Origin: an uncultured cyanobacterium
GTDB taxonomy: Bacteria; Cyanobacteriota; Vampirovibrionia; Gastranaerophilales; Gastranaerophilaceae
Direction: 5' to 3'
Assembly: GCA_945487905.1 (NCBI GenBank)
Contig: CALYTW010000004.1
Span: 1-42,971 of the forward strand
DNA length: 42,971 bases
Part shown: in pieces, positions 36,601-42,861 of the stretch
How positions within the stretch are numbered: position 1 is the stretch's first letter
Layout: every line of letters starts with the position of its first letter
Made by a program: the position numbers and the translations under genes
The notes under the pieces: model-generated
Databases searched by the model: none
Seen by the model: only the letters and a program-made list of their open reading frames with translations
Told to the model about the DNA's origin: nothing

Positions 36601-36643
36601 TACCGAACTTGTTAAAAAGACACTTGAAAAAATATCCGATTAA
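33617..36643 (+). CDS. Hybrid CheA histidine kinase with receiver domain
   Basis: This 1008-residue kinase starts with an HPt domain with H53 in RDIHSLKGAVRMVGF, then a helical region of about 300 residues. A dimerisation domain follows, then HATPase with HILRNAIDHGIE (N box), DVVDDGQGF and GRGIGLDVV. A CheW-like domain begins at about 740, and a receiver domain from about 885 has phosphoacceptor D935 (LTDLDMPVMDG). The fused receiver is typical of PilL/ChpA and related type IV pilus or gliding systems rather than simple flagellar CheA. The start is TTG. The 3' end overlaps the convergent coiled-coil gene by 4 bases. No separate cheY, cheR or cheB is in the window. Confidence 0.93.
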   Translation: MDFQDNEQYNQELMSIFQTETEDIIERIFENLIKLEKKPDDRALVASLYRDIHSLKGAVRMVGFSNFQDIIHRIEDIFDIVKADNIFLDSGKIGVITKAIELVSGYIHESVKNSREIIDENYTPTISALEYIRDIDLKTPANSDNTMNMTALNLPGLGNLAEIAGLTAPTELEKTPKPKEPKVSIIQEHQEEINFIFNHCFELIDGIVPEEESQETVIIKEEVEKIYEYVKDSNFYEVKTALEDIIAKLDFVLNATNIFTISEILEMRDTLSSAAAKFNTLCIDSESSGLSLFDISEKISMLQSSSVYAKEIKEDINNFKTTVSDNSILEIINMLLEILDFITDNSVQLEEQMVQTLKSALEYCASPNEGIDGDLIIQQLEIMKQLLELNFKKDTGISEIKNLSAQSSLTSRTNTEIKTLHVNAQKLDLLVNMLGELIITKIKAEKNLDKIDIIKNSNEICQKDLLKTSNYLRYYNRKYLQAQDSEQYTTTFVKQVFTLLSDITQNVSRTIYDLNSLYRSSKEDDMKMRLIIDEMESMVKNIRVLPISTVFNSFTRMVRDIAMEKGKDIDFEIQGNDTCADKKIIEEIKTPLIHILRNAIDHGIETKEDRMLAGKSPVGKILLSAKHDDNKVVIDVVDDGQGFNLEKIKERAVSRGFLTQEDIDSMSDDAIMNIIFWPGFTTGDSITSISGRGIGLDVVKTKISQLNGKVKVISEYGKGSCVHIEIPVTLATLRVFLVKISEQTFAIPIQMITTFVLKKQDEIKTNNGNRSILFNDKILPLFYLSDFLGLPTKKRGEKETVLIIEADEKSIGLVVDKLLGDQDILQKKLPPPLYKVKNISGITNLASGELCLILNMQDILHYDFNKSINNAYPIAFLQQDKILSKRVLVVDDSMTTRTMLKNILTNMGCSVEVAVDPDEAFTKMKGNHFNLILTDLDMPVMDGFQFIEILQNDEKYADIPIIVMSSNSKVKVSNQLKKYNIEGYIQKDSFEQNSFTELVKKTLEKISD

Positions 36644-37317
36644 TTTTTCTTTATAGCCCGTGAAATTTCTGCCTGTATGGAGTTGGCTTTTATAATATAT
36701 TTCGATATTTCTCTGTATTTATCAATATTTTCGCCATAGGGAGTATTTAGAGTAATAAGTGCATCTACGCTTTTATTAATACTTTCTAGCACAGAAAGCG
36801 AATTTTTAATTTTTATAACAGAGGTAATTTTTGCGGGAAGTTTTGAAATAAGCAAGTTATAAAGTTTCTTTGAAAAACTGTTTAAAAAAGATACCGGAGT
36901 TCCTATAGTTTTACTGTATATTTCGGACACTGAACCAAAAATTTTTGCAGATAAAGTTCTTTCATTGTATGAGATTAGCAAGTTTTTATATTCTTCTTTT
37001 AGGGCAATCAATTTAGCTTGCAAATCCTGCATTTTACCAAAATCTTGTATTTCTTTGCACGCATTTATTTCAGATTCAATCCGTTTTATCACTTTTTCTG
37101 TTTTGGAAATTTTATATTCCAGCTTAAGCGCATCATCGGATATTTCTCTATATGCTCCATCCTTCAATATATTTGAATCATAATCATTCAAACGCCTGAC
37201 GCCGTCACGAAACTTAACGGTGTCAAAGCTGTGCAAAGATTCTTCAAGAAAAAAATTGTTAGATTCTGAAGCAGGTTTGCCAGATAATTCAAATATATCG
37301 GAATTTTTTTCTGCCAT
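36640..37317 (-). CDS. Coiled-coil protein of unknown function in the fliW-csrA operon
   Basis: I do not recognise this 225-residue protein. The first 60 residues are polar and likely disordered (IFELSGKPASESNNFFLEESLHSF is split by no clear domain), then comes a strong coiled coil (about 62-118; KTEKVIKRIESEINACKEI). A serine-rich helical part (about 120-180) with a few amphipathic helices follows, then a basic C-terminus. No signal peptide or membrane helix is present. It is the last gene of a five-gene minus-strand operon with fliW and csrA, 26 bases after the TPR gene. A link to flagella or secretion is suggested by position only. Confidence 0.6.
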   Translation of the reverse strand: MAEKNSDIFELSGKPASESNNFFLEESLHSFDTVKFRDGVRRLNDYDSNILKDGAYREISDDALKLEYKISKTEKVIKRIESEINACKEIQDFGKMQDLQAKLIALKEEYKNLLISYNERTLSAKIFGSVSEIYSKTIGTPVSFLNSFSKKLYNLLISKLPAKITSVIKIKNSLSVLESINKSVDALITLNTPYGENIDKYREISKYIIKANSIQAEISRAIKKN

Positions 37318-37343
37318 AGATATATTATACCCAATTTAAACTT

Positions 37344-37898
37344 TTAATCCAAATTGTTAATATCTTGTTTCATTTTGATTGCGGGAAAATAATCGGGAAC
37401 AAACTTGAGACATTCGGAAAGATAAAAATCTGCTGCTTTATACTCTCCAATTCCTGCGTAATATTTTGCAAACATAAAATGCAATTCAGGGTCTTTGTAA
37501 AAAAGTTTTTTCGATTTTTCCATATATTCTACGGATGCATTATAGAGTTTATTTTCATACATTACACGTGCTATATATTTATAAACCTCACGGTTTATTT
37601 CAGACAGAAGCTCAAGAGAACCTAAAAACTGTTCTACATAGTTGATTTTTTCGTTTTTTACAAGAAAATCTAAATCTATTTCCATAAAATTTCTTATCTC
37701 AAAATATGTCGGATATCTTTCTAAATATCCCATAAGAATGTCGACAAAAGTTTTTCCCCACATGGCACGAGGAGAGTCAATTGATTCAAAAACCGCCTGA
37801 GCCGTTTTCAAATCATCATTCAGTATTGCAAGATAAGCATGCTCAATACTTCTCGGTTTAAAAATACTATCATTTTCTTCTATATCGAAAAAAAACAT
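37344..37898 (-). CDS. TPR-repeat protein
   Basis: The 184-residue protein is all-helical. Its second half has tetratricopeptide-like repeats: YIARVMYENKLYNASVEYMEKS followed by LHFMFAKYYAGIGEYKAADFYLSEC, each with the small-residue spacing of TPR helices. The first half (HAYLAILNDDLKTAQAVFESI) may be a third, diverged repeat. There is no signal peptide, so it is probably cytoplasmic and a protein-binding adaptor. It starts 18 bases after csrA in the same operon and could be a chaperone or scaffold for an export substrate, but no specific partner is visible. Confidence 0.7.
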   Translation of the reverse strand: MFFFDIEENDSIFKPRSIEHAYLAILNDDLKTAQAVFESIDSPRAMWGKTFVDILMGYLERYPTYFEIRNFMEIDLDFLVKNEKINYVEQFLGSLELLSEINREVYKYIARVMYENKLYNASVEYMEKSKKLFYKDPELHFMFAKYYAGIGEYKAADFYLSECLKFVPDYFPAIKMKQDINNLD

Positions 37899-37916
37899 CC
37901 GGTTCTCTAATTAAAA

Positions 37917-38252
37917 CTACTGATTATTTTGTTTTTTGATAATAAATTTTGGTTTATTAGGCTGGTCGTTGACAATTTCACTTGCTTCCGAGGTTTGTTC
38001 GACCTTATCATTAAGCTTGATATTATTATCCTTAAGCAGATTGGATACAGAATCAACAGAATTAAGGTTTGTATTTTTACCGACGAGATTAGCAAGTTTA
38101 ACCTGATAATAAATTTCTTCTCTATATATTTTAACATCTTTATCCGCTTCAATAGCGATTTTACACTGTCCGTTTCGAGATTCGACAATAGTAATGACAA
38201 TATTGTCATTAATCATTATTTTTTGACCGTTTTTTCTTGAAATTACTAACAT
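37917..38252 (-). CDS. csrA: Carbon storage regulator CsrA with extended C-terminus
   Basis: CsrA is a dimeric RNA-binding protein that blocks translation by binding GGA motifs in mRNA leaders. The core (1-60) is canonical: MLVISRKNGQKIMINDNIVI, then CKIAIEADKDVKIYREEIY, with Arg44-type basic residues retained. The tail of about 50 residues is rich in Asn, Asp, Lys and Ser and looks disordered; most CsrA proteins end at 60-75 residues. It lies 12 bases after fliW, the standard arrangement in which FliW sequesters CsrA until flagellin binds FliW. Identification of the core is secure. Confidence 0.93.
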   Translation of the reverse strand: MLVISRKNGQKIMINDNIVITIVESRNGQCKIAIEADKDVKIYREEIYYQVKLANLVGKNTNLNSVDSVSNLLKDNNIKLNDKVEQTSEASEIVNDQPNKPKFIIKKQNNQ

Positions 38253-38264
38253 CTATATCCTTAA

Positions 38265-38696
38265 CTAAACTTTTTTAAACAATGGAAAACTGATATCATA
38301 TCCGGAACCAGATAGTATAACTTGTCCTGCAACATGCTTATCCAAATTGAATACTAAAGGCGCAAGCAGATTAATTGTAGTACCGTGCGGGTTATCCTGC
38401 GGAATTGAAGCTATATTCATGACAAGCAAATCTTCAACTTTGCTAATTCCGAGCTTTTCTACCACTTCATCTGTCAAATTTATTGAATAATCAACATTCA
38501 TGCTGAATACTGATATTATAGGAAACGCCAAAGACGGGTCTTCTGTAGATTGAAGCCACTTGAAAAAACTGTCCTGATTAGCATCTAGAATAATAAATTT
38601 TCTAAGTTCGCCAAAACCTATTATAGGAAGTTTGAAATCAAAAATCCTATCTTCTTCAATCTCTATTTCTCCAAATCTTACTGTATTGATTTTCAT
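38265..38696 (-). CDS. fliW: Flagellar assembly factor FliW
   Basis: FliW binds flagellin and CsrA and couples filament export to flagellin translation. The 143-residue protein has the family pattern: VRFGEIEIEEDRIFDFKLPIIGFGELRKFIIL in pieces, a central SFFKWLQSTEDPSLAFPII, and LLVMNIASIPQD with TINLLAPLVFN. This central W-L-Q-S-x-E-D-P-x-L-A-F block is diagnostic. The gene is followed by csrA 12 bases later and preceded 14 bases earlier by a secreted TPR protein gene. Its presence argues that the organism makes, or recently made, flagella. Confidence 0.93.
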   Translation of the reverse strand: MKINTVRFGEIEIEEDRIFDFKLPIIGFGELRKFIILDANQDSFFKWLQSTEDPSLAFPIISVFSMNVDYSINLTDEVVEKLGISKVEDLLVMNIASIPQDNPHGTTINLLAPLVFNLDKHVAGQVILSGSGYDISFPLFKKV

Positions 38697-38710
38697 CTAC
38701 TCTTAACTTT

Positions 38711-39454
38711 CTAAAATCCGAGTGACATATTATTTGTTAACATCTCCTGAATTAACTGCGGATTCATATTTCCTGAATACATCATGTTAATCATTGAACT
38801 ATCATTACCCGTCAGAATTGATAAATCCGAGTAGGAATTTCCTCCGAAATTCATTAATCCTGCTTTTTGCAAAGTTCTGACAGCTTGAGCAATTTCATCA
38901 TTAGAAGGAACATCGGAAGATGGTGTATTCATGCTTGAAAAATCTTTGTATTCTCTAAACTTTTGAGGATCCACATCCCCCTGTCTGTTTATATCTCTCA
39001 TCATTTGCTCTATTTTGAGTTTTTCAAACATGCTTCTTGCTTCTTCAGAAAATCTGTCAGTACTTTTTCCTCTGATAAATTCATCAACCGAATTTTCATA
39101 CTTAACTTCATGACATGCTTCAGGGGATTCCAAGCATCTCTTTCCTTTTTCGGCATACTTAATCAAATTGCTGTTAGAAGGTGCAAGCGTAAGTGCTTTG
39201 TCATAATTTTCAATAGCTTCTTCCTTTTTTCCCATATGTGCTGCTGTCATACCCATATAATAATATGTAAGCGAGTTTGACGGATCCTTTTTTATTGAAG
39301 CCTCAAGCTTTTCCTGACATTGGGTGTAATTCCCCTGCTTATAGAACTTTATAGCTTCCGCTAAATCTGAATTTATATTAGTTTTGGCAAAAACTGCACT
39401 TCCTGCTGTAAGTAAGACCATTGCACTCAAAACTGCCAATAATTCCTTTTTCAT
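38711..39454 (-). CDS. Secreted TPR protein
   Basis: The 247-residue protein has a signal peptide (MKKELLAVLSAMVLLTAG, cleavage after VFA), then TPR repeats at about 28-100 (AEAIKFYKQGNYTQCQEKL, YYYMGMTAAHMGKKEEAIENYDKAL), a Cys pair region (KRCLESPEACHEV), and an Asn/Ser/Met-rich C-terminal half. I chose ATG 39454: AGAAGG is 6 bases upstream, whereas the ATG at 39460 directly abuts it. It heads the operon containing fliW and csrA. A periplasmic role in assembly of an envelope structure is plausible. Confidence 0.75.
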   Translation of the reverse strand: MKKELLAVLSAMVLLTAGSAVFAKTNINSDLAEAIKFYKQGNYTQCQEKLEASIKKDPSNSLTYYYMGMTAAHMGKKEEAIENYDKALTLAPSNSNLIKYAEKGKRCLESPEACHEVKYENSVDEFIRGKSTDRFSEEARSMFEKLKIEQMMRDINRQGDVDPQKFREYKDFSSMNTPSSDVPSNDEIAQAVRTLQKAGLMNFGGNSYSDLSILTGNDSSMINMMYSGNMNPQLIQEMLTNNMSLGF

Positions 39455-39544
39455 AAGCATCCTTCTGTTTTAAACATTACTATAATAATATTATCGCATT
39501 GCGAACAAAAACGAAATACATTATATGATTTATTATACTACATT

Positions 39545-40492
39545 TTATAATGTTAGCAATGCAGGTGTCAACAAAAAATCCGCTAACATTTTCTCAACTG
39601 AAATGTTATAGCAATTGTTCATTTCTTTTATAAAATAACAAGGACTTGTTACATTTACTTCAATTATTTTGTTATTTATAACGTCCAGCCCAGCCATTAC
39701 AATTCCGGTTTGGCAAAGCTTTTGGGCTATCGGGGTAAAGTATTCAAGCTCAGAGCTTGAAAGCTCTGATTTTACGACGAAATTATCCGAATGATTGTTA
39801 AATTTAAAATCATCGTCACTCGGCAGTTTTTTGATACTGTATGGTAGGATTTTATCTCCAAGAGTTAAAACACGAATATCTCCATTTTTAACTTCGGGAA
39901 TATATTCCTGAACCATTGCAAGCGCTGTTTCGTTTTCGGTTACGGTATTTATAATTGTATGCGTGTTGGGATCTCCGTCATAAAGATACATAACACCCGA
40001 ACCAAAACACCTGTTCAAGGGCTTAAGAACTATCTGCTTGTGTTCTTTCAAGAAGTTTTCTATATCCGACATTGAGCTTGTAACAATGTTCGGCGACATA
40101 TATTCGCTAAAATACAAACTGTGGAGTTTTTCGTTAAAACTTCTGATTGCCGAAGGAGAGTTAATCACTTTTGTATGTACAAAATCAAATATATAAGTTG
40201 CATTTATGTAATTTATATCAACCGGCGGATCGGGGCGGAACATTACCAAATCAAAAGAATCAATTTCTTTGTCCAAAATATTGTTTTTATAAAAAATATT
40301 GTTTTCCGAAACAAAACTTTCATAGCATTTTGTACGTGCGGTTTTTCCGGATAAATAAAGTTGTGGAATCGTTGTAATACAAACTTCGCAACTTCTTTCC
40401 AAAAACTCTTTAATAAGCCAAAAATTTGTTACCAGATTGTTAAATTCAAAATATTTTAACTCAACTTTATCTATTACAAAAAGTATTTTCAT
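39545..40492 (-). CDS. gshB: Glutathione synthetase-like ATP-grasp ligase
   Basis: The 315-residue protein matches GshB, which joins gamma-glutamylcysteine and glycine using ATP. Family segments are VMFRPDPPVDINYI, VINSPSAIRSFNEKLHSLYF, IVLKPLNRCFGSGV, VQEYIPEVKNGDIRVL and GLDVINNKIIEVNVTSP. Two places deviate: the usual R-x-P before the substrate loop is KKLP, and the N-H-x-GG loop reads NNHSDN, so Gly-Gly is lost. Activity may be changed, and another ATP-grasp substrate is possible. GGGGA precedes the ATG. No gshA is in the window. The lipoprotein gene is divergent. Confidence 0.75.
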   Translation of the reverse strand: MKILFVIDKVELKYFEFNNLVTNFWLIKEFLERSCEVCITTIPQLYLSGKTARTKCYESFVSENNIFYKNNILDKEIDSFDLVMFRPDPPVDINYINATYIFDFVHTKVINSPSAIRSFNEKLHSLYFSEYMSPNIVTSSMSDIENFLKEHKQIVLKPLNRCFGSGVMYLYDGDPNTHTIINTVTENETALAMVQEYIPEVKNGDIRVLTLGDKILPYSIKKLPSDDDFKFNNHSDNFVVKSELSSSELEYFTPIAQKLCQTGIVMAGLDVINNKIIEVNVTSPCYFIKEMNNCYNISVEKMLADFLLTPALLTL

Positions 40493-40615
40493 AAAAATAT
40501 CCCCTTGCCTTGTGTTACAAGTTTAGCATAAAAAAAGTAAGCGAAGCAATTATAAGGGAATAAAATGAACTTACTTACCTGTTTATTTTGCTAATATATT
40601 TACCCCTAAGCACTC

Positions 40616-40643
40616 TTGAATTAGATACAAAAAATGTTATAAT
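40616..40643 (+). promoter_or_regulatory. Promoter of the lipoprotein-thiL-ispD run
   Basis: TTGAAT (40616-40621) and TATAAT (40638-40643) are 16 bases apart, and TGT before TATAAT makes an extended -10. The leader to the ATG at 40676 is about 26 bases and contains CGGAG. Confidence 0.7.
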
Positions 40644-40675
40644 GTACATGTAGTCCTAATCCCTCGGAGCTTTAT

Positions 40676-40921
40676 ATGAAAAATTTTGCTTTTCTGTTAG
40701 TTTGTCTAACGATTGCAGGTATTTTGTTGTCCGGGTGTGCATTAAAGAACAAACCTCAGACAATAAATTATCAAGGCAGATTCAAAAAGTATCTACCCTC
40801 TGATAGTTCTTCGTCAAGGGTCGGTGCAATCGATTTAAGTGAAGGTCCAAAGCTTAAATATGAAGTAAATTTCGGACCAAACGATTTGAATTTTGACATA
40901 AAGATTAAGAACCCGTATTAA
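40676..40921 (+). CDS. Small lipoprotein, unknown function
   Basis: The 81-residue protein has a clear lipoprotein signal: MKNFAFLLVCLTIAGILLSGC, with lipobox LSGC and the lipidated Cys at 21 in two-part reading (MKNF... then LLSGCALKN). The mature part of about 60 residues is polar, with Ser-rich SDSSSSR and a final FGPNDLNFDIKIKN that looks like beta strands. GGAG lies 8 bases before the ATG. Its stop overlaps the next ATG by one base (TAATG). I do not recognise a family. Confidence 0.75.
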   Translation: MKNFAFLLVCLTIAGILLSGCALKNKPQTINYQGRFKKYLPSDSSSSRVGAIDLSEGPKLKYEVNFGPNDLNFDIKIKNPY

Positions 40922-41289
40922 TGGAAGATTTAAAAAACAGAAAATTTGTCAGCAGGCTAATAATATCTGTATTGACAGAGCAGAGAAATGTAAGAGAAGC
41001 GATAAAACTTTTTCCTGAAACAAAAGACAGGAATATTGAGTGTGCTTATCATGCACTTGTACATTATGAAGCAGACGAGGATTTACGAAAATACGATATT
41101 GAATATCGTGATGCGCAGAATGAGTATTTGGAATATATTGCTCAAACTCTTGACAGCGGAAAAGATTTGCCTAAAAACATAATTAACGAATATAAGCCTT
41201 ATTACACAGGTTATGCCCATTTGTGGAACAATTCGTTCAAGGGTATGATTAAGGAATTTTTAAGGTTTATAAATATCGAACAAAGTTAA
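40921..41289 (+). CDS. Small helical protein, unknown function
   Basis: The 122-residue protein is predicted mostly helical and cytoplasmic, with no signal or membrane segment. Notable stretches are RLIISVLTEQRNVREAIKLFP, split by no motif I know, then YHALVHYEADEDLRKYD and a C-terminal YAHLWNNSFKGMIKEFL. Translation is coupled to the lipoprotein gene through the TAATG overlap, and thiL follows 32 bases after its stop with its own promoter element. No family recognised; coding status is supported by position and composition. Confidence 0.65.
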   Translation: MEDLKNRKFVSRLIISVLTEQRNVREAIKLFPETKDRNIECAYHALVHYEADEDLRKYDIEYRDAQNEYLEYIAQTLDSGKDLPKNIINEYKPYYTGYAHLWNNSFKGMIKEFLRFINIEQS

Positions 41290-41305
41290 AACAATATGTC
41301 TTGCG

Positions 41306-41314
41306 TGTTATAAT
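41306..41314 (+). promoter_or_regulatory. Extended -10 promoter of thiL, likely leaderless
   Basis: TGTTATAAT ends 7 bases before the ATG at 41322, so a transcript from it would begin at the start codon. No ribosome binding site lies between. A weak TTAAAA is 17 bases upstream. The spacing equals that before the NrnA-type gene at 8723. Confidence 0.5.
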
Positions 41315-41321
41315 AAAATCT

Positions 41322-42185
41322 ATGAAGGAACTTGATTTTATTGAAATTATTAACAAACGAAACAATACAGGTCTTTTGGGGGATGATTGTGCGTTTTTAA
41401 AAGAATTTGGAATTGTCATTTCTCAGGACAATTTTGTTGAAAATGTGCATTTCAAAAGAGAGTGGGCAACTCCTTATCAAACCGGGTATAAAGCTTGTGC
41501 CGTAAATATTAGCGACATATTAGCTTCCGGCGGTAAACCCGAATATATAACAGTAGGATTATCAGTTCCTCCCGATATTGATGAAAATTTTATAAAAGAG
41601 CTTTATCGTGGAATAGAATCCGGTTTGTACGGTGCAAAAATAGCGGGAGGAGATATTACCGGCGGAGATAAAATTTTCATTTCCATAACCGCCATTGGTA
41701 GCACAAAAGGGCGAAAAATATCTTCCAGAAGCCATGCCAAAGATAGTTATACAGTAATTACCTGCGGAGAATACGGTAAGAGTTCTTTAGGATTAAAAGA
41801 ACTTTTGGAAGGTAAAAGGGGTGGAGATAACATAAAAAATCATCTTGAACCGGCACTGAACCAAGCTTTTTCCGAACAAATTGCTTCCAAAATCAAGACG
41901 GATTATGCAATGATGGACACTTCAGACGGCTTAGCGGATGCTTTGTTCAGGATTGCGTACTCATCAAATGTTACAATAGAAGCCGATTATATTGAAGGGA
42001 TGTTTGGGGCAGAGGATTACAACCTCGTAGCTTGTGTTCCGAACGATTTTTTGCAGGAAATAGATAATTATTATGTCATAGGTAGTGTTACAAATTTCGA
42101 CGGTTGTTTTCTGAAAATAGGAGATAAAAGATACTCAAATTATGATGAACTCGGTCTTTACGACCACTTTAAAGGAGATATTTAA
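41322..42185 (+). CDS. thiL: Thiamine-monophosphate kinase
   Basis: ThiL phosphorylates thiamine monophosphate to thiamine pyrophosphate, the last step of the cofactor pathway. Motifs of the AIR synthase-like fold are present: LGDDCAFL, SQDNFVENVHF, NISDILASGGKPEY, GGDITGGDK and MDTSDGLADALFR. From ATG 41322 it has 287 residues, shorter than the usual 310-330, mainly at the C-terminus. The frame is open to a TTG at 41301, but that codon precedes the likely transcript start. It overlaps ispD by one base (TAATG). Other thi genes are absent here. Confidence 0.92.
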   Translation: MKELDFIEIINKRNNTGLLGDDCAFLKEFGIVISQDNFVENVHFKREWATPYQTGYKACAVNISDILASGGKPEYITVGLSVPPDIDENFIKELYRGIESGLYGAKIAGGDITGGDKIFISITAIGSTKGRKISSRSHAKDSYTVITCGEYGKSSLGLKELLEGKRGGDNIKNHLEPALNQAFSEQIASKIKTDYAMMDTSDGLADALFRIAYSSNVTIEADYIEGMFGAEDYNLVACVPNDFLQEIDNYYVIGSVTNFDGCFLKIGDKRYSNYDELGLYDHFKGDI

Positions 42186-42832
42186 TGAATTGTTCTTTAA
42201 TAATAACAGCAGGCGGTACTTCTTCAAGATACGGAAAAACCAATAAACTTTTGGAAAAAATTGACTCGGAAACGGTTATCGAACATTCCGTAAAACCTTT
42301 TTTGGGTTTTAAAGAAATTGCGGAAGTGATAATTCCTTCAAACAAGCTTATAATCAACGAATTGAGGCAGATTTTCAACAATCCGAAAATAAAATTAATT
42401 GATGGGGGCAGTACAAGACAGGAATCTGTCTATAAAGCTTTACTGCAGGTAGAAAACGAATATGTTATTATCCATGACGGCGCAAGACCGTTGATTACGG
42501 AAAAAATTATTTCGAATGTTCTTAATCAGGTAAAGAAATACGGTGCAGTATCGGTTATGACAAAGACTACAGATACAATAAAGGAAGTTGACGAAAACGG
42601 TAAAATAATAAAGACAATTGACAGGAGTAAATTATATAATACACAAACTCCTCAGGCATTCAGAACCGCAATACTAAAAGAAGTTCACGAAAAATATCGA
42701 GGTAAATCTTTTACGGATGACTGTTCAATGCTCGAAGAATCCGGATTTGATGTTTTTATTGCAGAAGGAGACTCAACCAATATTAAAATAACTTCAAAAA
42801 GCGATTTGGATTTTGCTAAACTTTACATTTAG
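42185..42832 (+). CDS. ispD: 2-C-methyl-D-erythritol 4-phosphate cytidylyltransferase
   Basis: IspD transfers CMP from CTP to methylerythritol phosphate in the non-mevalonate isoprenoid pathway. The nucleotide-binding start reads ITAGGTSSRYGKTNKLL, with R15 and a Lys in the place of the usual PKQ motif. Other conserved parts are GGSTRQESVYKAL, VIIHDGARPLI, TDTIKEV, NTQTPQAFR and FTDDCSMLEESG. At 215 residues it is near family length. It is translationally coupled to thiL. IspD products feed uppS, found elsewhere in the window. Confidence 0.94.
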   Translation: MNCSLIITAGGTSSRYGKTNKLLEKIDSETVIEHSVKPFLGFKEIAEVIIPSNKLIINELRQIFNNPKIKLIDGGSTRQESVYKALLQVENEYVIIHDGARPLITEKIISNVLNQVKKYGAVSVMTKTTDTIKEVDENGKIIKTIDRSKLYNTQTPQAFRTAILKEVHEKYRGKSFTDDCSMLEESGFDVFIAEGDSTNIKITSKSDLDFAKLYI

Positions 42833-42861
42833 CCTTAATTAAATTTTAATCTCTCTATTGT

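Noticed and set aside
39519-39553. ACATTATA/TATAATGT inverted repeat near the end of gshB as a terminator
   Set aside because: The stem is only 8 A/T pairs with a long loop and overlaps the coding end, so a functional hairpin is doubtful.
40535-40576. AAGTAAG/CTTACTT inverted repeat upstream of the lipoprotein gene
   Set aside because: Seven-base arms with a 28-base loop are likely by chance in AT-rich DNA.
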